Assembly: GCA_015680685.1 (NCBI GenBank)
Contig: MNCI01029117.1
Location: 1-30,754 of the forward strand
Source of the DNA: Gnetum montanum
Lineage: Eukaryota > Streptophyta > Gnetopsida > Gnetales > Gnetaceae
DNA: 30,754 nucleotides
Direction: 5' to 3'
Position 1 is the stretch's first letter. Each line of letters begins with the position of its first letter. The position numbers were made by a program, and so were the translations under genes. A model generated the notes under the pieces. The model ran no database searches, was not told where the DNA came from, and saw only the letters and a program-made list of their open reading frames with translations. Shown piece after piece: positions 20,469 to 28,041 of this stretch.

Positions 20469-22120
20469 ATGATATTAAGTCGTGGGAAAGGGGCCCCAGT
20501 TTTAGAAGAAGAGGCCCCAGCTGTTAGGGTGAGTCACGCACAGATTCTTGTGTGTGAGGAGGCTCCAGCTGTTGGGACAAGCGACGCACAGACTCTTGTG
20601 CGTGAAGAGAGGAAGGAGGCAGAAGATGTTGGTGGGCTCCCCACTGTTATTGGTAGAGGTAATGAGCATGTTGGAAACTTTGAAGAGTTCTGTTAAAAAT
20701 TAGATTTTCTAACTTGACGACGCTACAAGAGAAGAGGATGCGTCCACATCCATCACCGTGAGCAGAGCATGGAGAGACTTTCCTGACAAGTTCGCCTTCA
20801 TGGAAGGCGTTGTCAACGATATGATTGAGCGCCTCAAGCGCATCGATCCTGAAGTTGGTACGATGTAGCTATAATAGGTTTATTTTATTATACAGTGGAA
20901 GTGTGTCATATACATTGATAATGTTTGCTGTTAGGAGCTCGCCTTCGATGGGACCCAACGGAGCCCATTGATTTGGACACAGTGGAGCCTCCATCTAATG
21001 GGACAGTTGTGCCATGCCACATTTATGAAGAGATGCGTAAATGTGCATTATGCTCAACTCGCTCCTTATGGGAGAGTAAGGGTGTAAATGAAAATCTCTG
21101 GAAAAGGGTGCAGAGGTTAGAGAAGAAGAATGAGTCTCTGACCAAAGAGGTCGGAGACCTAAAGTCGCGATGCAAGTTCCTACAGGTGCGGGAAATAGGC
21201 GACGAGGACTGGCGCACCGCTGTTATTGACTACTCTCGTTATTGGACTGCAATCAAGAACAGTGTGCAAACCAGTCGAGCGTTGGTGGAGCAGCGGATGC
21301 AGATAGAGCTGTTAGCTCAGAAAAGTCAAGACTGGAGGGATTTCTGCGCAAGTGTGCAAGAATGGGGGCAGAAGGAAAAGGACCACAAGCATTTGTATAA
21401 GCGAGAAAGTATCGCTTACCGTCAGCATTACCGTGATTCTGCCATCGAAGCTCAAAGCTTGCGAGTCTTCCTTGACGTCATTCGGGCATCTGAAGCCTTC
21501 AAGAATTTTCAAGAGCAGGTGACTGTAAGTGCGTCCCCGGAAAGGGAGGTGACTCTCCCCGGGGACGAGACTGCTGTCCCTACTTTCTTCCCTGACCCAC
21601 CTCGCTGGACTAGCATGGAGAAAGGGAAGGTGAAGGCTGGAGCTGCTCTGGGAGATGGGGTGTGGTCTGACCTGACTAAGGATGAAATCATGGAACACCT
21701 ATGGGCCTACTTGGAAAATCTTCCCTTTGCTGCGGAAGCAGGGCCATCACGAGTAAGTTTAATCATGATTAAATCCAAATTTTCTGATTGTGTTGTCAAG
21801 TTATGTTTTGCTAATATGTTCTCTGTATCTAGGTACTGGTAGAAGATAGAGGAGGTGAGCCAACTGAGGAGCAAGTACAAGAAGAGGGATGTAGTGATGA
21901 AGAGCGTCCTCCTGTGGAGCCAGAGCTAGAGCGAGAACCTCATGAAGAGGAAATTCTTCATGAAGGAATACTTCCCAGAAGAGAAGGCCCACTAGAGGAT
22001 TATTTATTAGGTCTAGAGCCGGACTTGAGAGATACTGGTGATAGTGGCATCAGAGGAGATGCGTACTTGTGGTTTACGCATGGTTTTATTGGTTGGAGTC
22101 AACAATGGCTATGTGAATGA
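20469..22120 (+). CDS. Spliced antisense gene in element 2: coiled-coil protein with acidic tail, function unknown
   Basis: The proposed exons are 20469-20658, 20732-20857, 20935-21752 and 21833-22120. The introns are 73, 77 and 80 bp, all GT...AG, with phases 1, 1 and 0. The third is the most convincing: donor GTAAGT, T-rich end CTGTATCTAG. The joined frame is 1422 nt, 473 residues, with no internal stop and a TGA end. Exon 1 has two 16-residue repeats containing EAPAV and HAQ/DAQ. Exon 2 contains RAWRDFPDKFAFMEG. Exon 3 has a heptad-rich helix (ENLWKRVQRLEKKNESLTKE) and many Trp and Gln residues. Exon 4 is strongly acidic (EEQVQEEG, EREPHEEEILHEG). I recognise no family. The first ATG in frame is 20469; a stop at 20406-20408 limits the frame, so an upstream exon may be missing. 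The gene runs against the element's own direction and occupies the place of RT-RNase H-integrase. Exon 1-2 splice sites are less certain than the other two. Confidence 0.7.
20511..20606 (+). repeat. 48-bp tandem repeat inside exon 1 of the antisense gene
   Basis: Two units start at 20511 and 20559 (GAGGCCCCAGCTGTT and GAGGCTCCAGCTGTT) and each ends near CTTGTGTGTGAG / CTTGTGCGTGAA. They encode a 16-residue repeat in frame. The period divisible by three is consistent with a coding constraint. Confidence 0.8.
20659..20731 (+). other. Predicted intron 1 of the antisense gene
   Basis: Donor GAG|GTAATG and acceptor ACAAGAG|AAG, with a branch-point-like TTCTAACTT at about 20707-20715. Splicing removes in-frame stops at 20694 and 20710 and restores the frame. 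The acceptor lacks a long pyrimidine tract, so this is the weakest of the three. Confidence 0.5.
20858..20934 (+). other. Predicted intron 2 of the antisense gene
   Basis: Donor GTTG|GTACGA and acceptor TGCTGTTAG|GAG. The intron is T- and A-rich with in-frame stops, while both flanking exons are GC-richer and open. Phase 1 joining gives the glycine of VGARLRWDP. Confidence 0.7.
21753..21832 (+). other. Predicted intron 3 of the antisense gene
   Basis: Donor CACGA|GTAAGTTT matches the plant consensus and acceptor TCTGTATCTAG|GTAC is preceded by a T-rich stretch. The 80-bp intron is clearly AT-richer than its exons. Phase 0 joining leads into the acidic exon 4. Confidence 0.8.
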
Positions 22121-22641
22121 CTGAAAGACTAGCTATAAGATCTTGGCGATTTTAAATGTTATTTATTTTTTGTCTTTTGCATTTTTATCTACAAAGCGTA
22201 AGCGTAGTTGTTAACGATTTTGCTTAAGTTATGTTGCGACAGGATGAAATTGCCAGTTTAAGGCCATAGCGGGCCGTTTAAGTTATGTTGCGACGGGATG
22301 GAATTGCCAGTTTAAGGCCATAGCGGGCCGTCACTAGTTTTAGGCCATTGGGGGCCATCATGGGAGTTTGTGTAATCTAGAAACTAGGTTTAGGCCATTG
22401 CGAGCCACTTTGCGTAATATGGAGAGCGTAATCGATGGTAATGTACATTTTTGCTTAATTAGACTAAAGTGATCAAAAGGCGTAAATAGCGTACATAAGA
22501 GAAATGCAATAGCGTAACGAATGGCAAGCGTAAACATTAAAAATTTCTGTAGCGTAAATATGTATTGGATGAAAACGGACTGTTAAGTGTAAACAGCGAT
22601 AATTGGTAAAAACATAATAATGCGCATAAATGCCATTCAGT
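22121..22641. other. Spacer with repeated AGCGTAA motif
   Basis: Non-coding sequence between the stop of the antisense gene and the end of the protease frame. It contains many copies of GCGTAA or close variants in plus orientation (for example 22195-22201, and near 22427, 22481, 22513, 22529 and 22553), the same word that forms the LTR hairpin arms. The 54-bp repeat pair lies in its first part. Confidence 0.7.
22224..22331. repeat. 54-bp tandem duplication related to the 3' array
   Basis: Two units of 54 bp begin TTAAGTTATGTTGCGAC at 22224 and 22278 and end with TGCCAGTTTAAGGCCATAGC. Two or three shorter relatives (TAGTTTTAGGCCATTG, AGGTTTAGGCCATTGC) follow up to about 22410. The TGCCAGTTT...ATAGCGG core is shared with the array at 19446-20117 on the other side of the antisense gene. 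Confidence 0.85.
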
Positions 22642-23490
22642 TCAACCACTAATTCGCAATTGTTTCTTAATGGCTTTTACGTTCAGTGTTGCATAAGGGC
22701 AGAGGGACTTACAGTCTGACTCCTCCATGCCGCCATCCTGAAATGGCAGGTTGGCCCAAGCTAGACTGTCATCGTTGGTTTCGATTTGTTGAGGGATTTG
22801 GAGATGGGTCTGACCATCTGATGTTTCTATCTCCGAACCCCGTCCTTCTCCAATATTGTTGACAGTCCTGGGGGTGATCTCATAACCACGTATTATGACC
22901 TCCCCTCCTGCATAGGGTAGGTGTATTTCCTGATGTATTAGTGATGAAACAGCCCTCAGCTGGGCTAACCAGAACCTCCCTAAGATCAAATTGAACCCAG
23001 GCATCTCCTCGACGACTAAGAATGTGGCATCCGTTGGGAATTGATTCCCTGCCACAAACTCGATACGCACCGTCCCCTTGACCTAAACCCTTGCTCCATT
23101 GAACAACTTTATGCATGTTGTCATTGTGGGAATGATCTGGTCGACCAGACCCAACCTATCCACGATGGGATAAGGAATGACATTTGCAGCTACGCCGTCA
23201 TCCACGTGTACCCTCCAGATCAGGTACTGACCGACCCAAATGGTTATGAACATGGGTTCAGTTGTCACCTGACTTTTCTCAGGATTATCTTTGATGGACT
23301 CATCATGAAAGATCAACGAGGTGGAATTAGGTTGCTCAGCTTCGGAAGGAAACATGACAGCGTGTATCGCTTCTTCCTCCGCTGGTAAGCTTTCATCCAT
23401 AGGTATGGACGTCAGCATGCGGACCATAGCCTCACAGTGTTCTTGGGATGTCATGAGCAGGTCATAGAGGCTCAACGTTATATTTTTTTT
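22642..23490 (-). pseudogene. Aspartic protease of element 2 (Tat/Ogre type)
   Basis: The protease would process the Gag polyprotein. The frame opens after an A8 run with LYDLLMTSQEHCEAMV, the helix that links Gag to protease in Tat elements. The active-site segment is VHVDDGVAANVIPYPIVDRL (D-D-G in the position of D-T/S-G), about residue 92 of the 23475-23083 segment. A TAG at 23085-23083 interrupts it. The same frame continues with GTVRIEFVAGNQFPTDATF, NLILGRFWL and AVSSLIHQEIHL, the conserved C-terminal half. It ends at a stop at 22642 with no RT following. Apart from one stop and the frame change it looks well kept. Confidence 0.85.
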
Positions 23491-26233
23491 GTTTCAGAGC
23501 CCATTTGACCTGCGTAAACGCGTCAAGAAGATTCCTCTCTTGGCTAGGTTGTTTATTCCCCTTGTCTTCTTCCATTCGTCCCAAGAGACGAATCTCCCGA
23601 GGTGGAATGATGGCAGTCGGGCGATTGTTCTTTTTCTCACCGAGAGGAGGTGGCTATGTTTCTGCACCTTTATCCTACCTCTGAGGTACAGGCGAAGGCA
23701 CAGAGGCCAAGGGCCTAGGCTTAGGGAAGCCGAGAATAAAGTGGTCTTTTTTAGCGTTAACAGATGTGTCCTTTTTTTTGTCAGGTGATGGTTGGCTGTT
23801 TTGGTTAGAGGCCTGCCCCTACGTGAGAGGAGTAGTTGGTGGTTTTGGCACCCTGAGAATGAAAGGTGCCCTAGGTATGGACGCAGACGAGGTCGCGGCT
23901 TTGTTGTTACTACGTGGCTGAGTGGCATTCTGAGAAGGTGCCCGAATGATGAAGGGTGGCCTTGAGACACCACTAGCTGTCGGTGAAAGGCTTGCCCCCC
24001 TTGGTGAGTTGGTAGGTACATGCAAAACAAAAGGTTGTTTGGGTGGTACTTTTCTCTCACTGTCCGTACTCACCACATTGATTGTATAGGATGCGTTGTT
24101 TGCATTCAACGGATCCTTATACACATGCAATGCTTGGTTTTCCAGATGCGTCGGACTACTGCCGTCTAGTTTCAAATGACTGTCGTCGATCATGCATTNT
24201 AATTGTTTCAATAGTTCTTAGTGTTTTACAGGCAGAGTTGTATACTTTGAGCGATCTTTACGCTCAATGTTTGGTTTTGGCTAGGGGGGCCCTTCAGGGG
24301 CAGCTGTGTCTTGGTTGGTGCTTCCCGCACTGGCCGTGGTTTCAAGAGGCACAGTAGGTGCCTTCTTGTTCTTGTTCTTTGTGCCCTTAGCTAGCGCAGC
24401 TACTGTCGTTGTCATCGTTTTACCTTTTTCCTTGCCTTTGTTGTGAGCGTTCTTGTAGGTGACATACGCCGGGTCTTTGCTGGCCTCCGTAGTCTCTTGG
24501 ATGCTTTTAGTTTGGGCGAAGGCCTGATATAAGGAGTTAGGGGAAAGATAATATAGCTTTGACTTGATAAAGTCATTGACTGCTCCTTTGAATATGGACA
24601 GTAAGTATGGCTCCGCGATTGGCTCAAGGATTTCATTTAAAGTAGCACTCCAGTGCTGTATGAACTTCTGGGCTGGTTCGAGCGGGTCTTGTTTCACTCC
24701 CATGAGTTGATCCAAAGTGACTTCTATCTTTAAGTTGTATTTAAAGCGAGTCACGAATTGTGTCAAAAGCTCTTCCAAGGTTGAAATGGAAGAGCGTGGG
24801 AGGGCTCGATACCAATCTAGAGCTTTCCCTATCAGAGACATAGCAAAGACGCGGATAATCGTGTGAGGCCACTGTTGCAAAAACAAGGATTCAGATCTGA
24901 AGGTGACCAAGTGAGCGTTAGGATCTCCCTCCCCATTATACTTGGTAAAATGAGGTAAGGACATCCCTGGTGGCAACGACAGCATGGGGACCGCTGGACT
25001 AATAGGATCATCTTGGTAGAAGTCCATAATCTGTATAGTGTCTGAGCCAGTGGCCTTAAGATGCCTAACCTCCTCAGTGAGGGTTTGAATAAGTAAAAAG
25101 GCTTGATCCAGACCTGTTGATGGAGGTATCTATGCAGGAGGAGTAGGGGGCTGACCTGGAAAAGCTGTGCCAGGCAGTGGAAATGGTGGGATGGTTTGGC
25201 CGGTAGATGGTGGGGCGGGGATCCTTACAGGCAAGGGGGCCTGTGAGGACCACCACCCACCGATTTGAGAAGAGAGGTTAGCTGCCGCCTGCTGCGTGGG
25301 ATAAGGATAGGGATATTGCGGGATCATCTGTGGAATATGCGTTGCAGGTGCAACTGATGGTTGCACACCATATACCGTAGACTGGTTATGTTGTGCCGCG
25401 GGGTTGGTCCACTGGCCCACGGTGGGCTGTTGGACAGATGTTCGCGGCTGAACTATGGTTGTGATCTGTTGGGTTGGAGGGGGTGGCAGCGATAAATTTT
25501 GTGCCAGATTTTGCATTAGGCGAGTTGCAAACATGGCTTGGGGTTGTATCTGAGGGATATAATGAGGCGTAGTGGATGCAGGGACCACCGACGGAATGCT
25601 GATTGCGCATGGTGATGAGGCCACCCCCATGTTATTTTGGGGTATTTGCACTTGCAGCCCAGATGGCTGCGCAGTGGCTTGTGGGACGAAAGGAATGTGG
25701 GTTTGTATGGTCATGGCAGTATTAAGAGGGGTGGCTTCTCCATTCTAAGGAAAAAGGGGATTTATGTACGTATGGAGGCTCAGAGTATGATACGAATGTT
25801 CAGACTGGGCTGCAAATTCATCATCCTCTTCTTCCCCATTCTGGGGCTCCAGCATAGCCCGTGTAGCCTAGCTCTTAGCCATGACCAACTGCGTTATAAT
25901 TTCATGGTGATGTTCTGTTAAAGGAATAATTTCATAGGCAGTTGGGGTAAAATCCTGATCCCCTCGGTGGATCATCTCAAAATTTTGTTTTGCTTCGATC
26001 TCGGCTCGGCTGAGAGCAAGCTTCGCCTGGATCTTGATGCAGATGAAATTATATTCCTCAGGCGTCACGACGGTGAAAACAAGATCTTTTCCCCTTAACC
26101 TCAAAGAACGACGCGATGGTCCTTGAGGTCCTACAACACCAGAGGCTGGTCCGGTGACGGTGATAAGGTTCACAGATATGTCACCCGAATCAGTGATAAT
26201 CATGGCAGCTATGGTTGTGTGTGCGGAATCCAT
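23491..26233 (-). pseudogene. Gag of element 2, interrupted by stops
   Basis: Gag forms the particle that packages element RNA. One frame runs from an ATG at 26233, 228 bp after the PBS, to the A8 run at 23490-23483. It is broken by six TAG stops and one TAA (24220-24218). An N-terminal part of about 120 residues (26233-25868) is unrecognised. A proline/glutamine-rich part follows (25714-25130). The capsid-like domain at 25027-24600 contains LPHFTKYNGEGDPNAHLVTF, GKALDWYRALP and FVTRFKYN, typical of Tat Gag. A lysine-rich and then proline-rich tail ends it. I find no Cys-Cys-His-Cys zinc knuckle. An N lies in the frame at 24199. Confidence 0.85.
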
Positions 26234-26460
26234 TGATCAAGTAGGTTAATGGTGGAAAATGACTGGATCTAAAAGGTGATGAACAAAGAATATTGCTATT
26301 AGGCTTTCTACCCTGTAGGATTCCAGAGGAATCATTGCTGCGACCAATCTACACCTCACGATGTTTCGTAAACTTCCCTAGAGGTATTACGTTCGCGTTT
26401 TTGGTAACGTGGGTATAGATCGCTGACAGGGCTACCCGTAAAAGTACGAATCGGAGCCTA

Positions 26461-26479
26461 GGCCCTCCTTCTAGCGCCA
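26461..26479 (-). other. Primer binding site of element 2
   Basis: On the minus strand this reads TGGCGCTAGAAGGAGGGCC, six bases inside the 5' LTR end. It begins with TGG, complementary to a tRNA CCA end. It is well preserved and differs from the tRNA-Asp site of element 1. I could not assign the tRNA from memory. Confidence 0.75.
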
Positions 26480-27241
26480 GAAAACTATAATGATGGAAAA
26501 TGTCGGCAGCTGGAATACCAAACAAAATATGCATATACAGTCTTAACCACGGATCCGCGCGAGGGCTGTGCTGGAGAAAATGGATCTGCAGTGCCCTGAA
26601 CGATCTTGTCGATCAGACAGGGACTTACTAAATCAGTAAACCCATGGAGATTATGAATATTTCGTGGAATGATTTGATTCGACGAGTCACGAAATGAGAG
26701 AAAAACGATGTAGATAAATTGTGATAATGATAACGTTAACACGATAAAAGGAATCAGACATGAGAGAAACGCGTGATTTCAAGATCTATGCTTTGACCCG
26801 AAAAAATGAATATTTTGTATACCAAGTTACACTGGAGAGACCCCGGTTATCTTGTGCAAAACAAACACAAAATAACAAGAAAACTGTCCAAGCAGAAGTA
26901 CAGAATGGAGTCCGATCTACCTCGTAGGCCAGAGATGGGATGCAAGGAAGGTCAAGTTCTGACGTCTATCGATCAACTGTTTCTGATCAATAGAACTCAC
27001 AAGCCACACCATATGATCTTTCGACCTCTGATCTACTCCTTTTGCCTTGGGTAGTCTCTGCTTGGAACTGCCAATGATCACCAAAGGAGAAAGTTGTGTC
27101 TTCGCCAAAGGGCCAATCACTCCTATTGCCAAAAATGCTCCGGCGAAGTGTCTCCTGTCTCTGTTAAAAGATAGTGCTACCAAAATATTGCCAATGTGCT
27201 GCCCTCTTTTTCTTTCCCTCCCTTGTCTTCTTGCCAACTAA

Positions 27242-27254
27242 GATATTTATAGAT
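27242..27254 (-). promoter_or_regulatory. LTR TATA box (5' LTR, element 2)
   Basis: The minus strand reads ATCTATAAATATC, close to the ideal plant TATA box. RNA would start about 30 bases along the minus strand, near 27210, so U3 is the part of the LTR above 27250. The hairpin array falls 100-620 bp upstream of this box. Confidence 0.65.
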
Positions 27255-27350
27255 TTGACAACATGTGGAGAAGGTATGACTGTGATGACACGTGTTTCAA
27301 ACCTTTCGGAAGATCGTTGACTTGACCATCCTTGTGTTGAAATTCATGAT

Positions 27351-27865
27351 TACGCACAATACGCTCATCTGCGTATTGTGCGTATGAATAAAAAATGTGC
27401 ATCGGGCATGTCTCAGCTGGTTTTGGGCTACATTACGCTTGTTCGTGTTGCGTCGCATGCAAGAGCATAACAAAGCATGAAAATAATGGATTCAAGTTGT
27501 TTTACGCTCGTTCACGCCGCTGAGCGTAGTGAAGCGTAAACAATGATTAACTTGACGATAAATTACGCTGACATACTCTACGTTGCATAATGAGCGTAAG
27601 GTGATCAATCTGCAAGAAAGAGAAAAGATTTGATCTATTGCACTTCCTTTGGATTCTCTTTGACGTTTTTGAAGCTCATTACGCTGCATTACATAACAGA
27701 GCGTAACTCCGCCCTTGGACAAAAGACTTAGCAGAATACACGAGAGATCGCATATTACGTTGCTTAGGCCTTAAGCTTCGCTGGATCTGCTAAAGTAAAC
27801 CGCCTTCTAATATCAGACTATGTTACGCTAAGCGTTATTACGCTATGTTGCGTACTATAGCGTAA
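27351..27865. repeat. U3 hairpin array with TTACGCT/AGCGTAA arms
   Basis: Six inverted repeats follow one another. The first is a perfect 14-bp stem, TACGCACAATACGC (27351-27364) against its complement (27371-27384), with a 6-base loop. The others pair TTACGCT with AGCGTAA over loops of about 14-26 bases: 27433/about 27463 (one arm mutated), 27502-27508/27533-27539, 27563-27569/27593-27599, 27679-27685/27700-27706 and 27838-27844/27859-27865. An extra TTACGCT is at 27823. The array lies upstream of the LTR TATA box. Confidence 0.85.
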
Positions 27866-28036
27866 AGACGGAAAACATAGTAAGATAGGAAATCTGCAAA
27901 AGGAAACCGAAGTCTTGATGCCGCGCGCCTCTTTGTCGTGCCTTGCCCTATTCTCCCTTCTGGAATTCTGTCATGTACTTTTTCCTGAATCACGAATCTT
28001 CTCTTGAGGCCAACTCACAATTTTCACGGTGTTTCA

Positions 28037-28041
28037 ACATA
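28037..28041. repeat. Target-site duplication, right copy (element 2)
   Basis: ACATA follows the CA end of the right LTR and is identical to 16761-16765. Confidence 0.9.

Larger units (their letters stand above)
16766..28036 (-). mobile_element. Tat/Ogre-like non-autonomous Ty3/gypsy retrotransposon carrying an antisense gene (element 2)
   Basis: An 11,271-bp element on the minus strand with 1551-bp LTRs, perfect ACATA duplication, PBS and PPT. The internal order in its own direction is gag, protease, GCGTAA-motif spacer, a plus-strand spliced gene, the C-terminal piece of an integrase, a tandem repeat array, a 3' spacer and PPT. Only about 2.3 kb separate the protease end (22642) from the integrase tail (20377), and that space is filled by the antisense gene. 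No RT, RNase H or integrase core is present. It would need enzymes from a relative to move. The protease wording (DDG, LILGRFWL, SSLIHQEIHL) and the integrase tail fit the Tat lineage. LTR differences are mostly transitions, about 86 in 1551 bp by my manual count. Confidence 0.9.
26486..28036 (-). repeat. 5' LTR of element 2
   Basis: A 1551-bp LTR whose plus-strand start reads TATAATGATGG, where the partner has TGTAACGATGG, so the terminal TG has mutated to TA. It ends with CA at 28036. It carries the promoter (TATA at 27242-27254) and, upstream in the element's direction, the best-kept copy of the hairpin array. Confidence 0.95.

Noticed and set aside
21023-21698. Minus-strand frames opposite exon 3 of the antisense gene, possible RT remnants
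   Set aside because: None contains RT, RNase H or integrase motifs. They mirror the GC-rich plus-strand exon.
23494-24060. Minus-strand frame of 188 codons rich in Leu, Pro and Arg
   Set aside because: It is a shifted frame over the Pro-rich Gag tail. The Gag frame itself gives the sensible composition.
16771-26491. LTR ends placed five bases inward, at CGATGG/TGATGG
   Set aside because: That choice leaves no target duplication. Starting at TGTAA (16766) gives a perfect ACATA duplication and a TG terminus.
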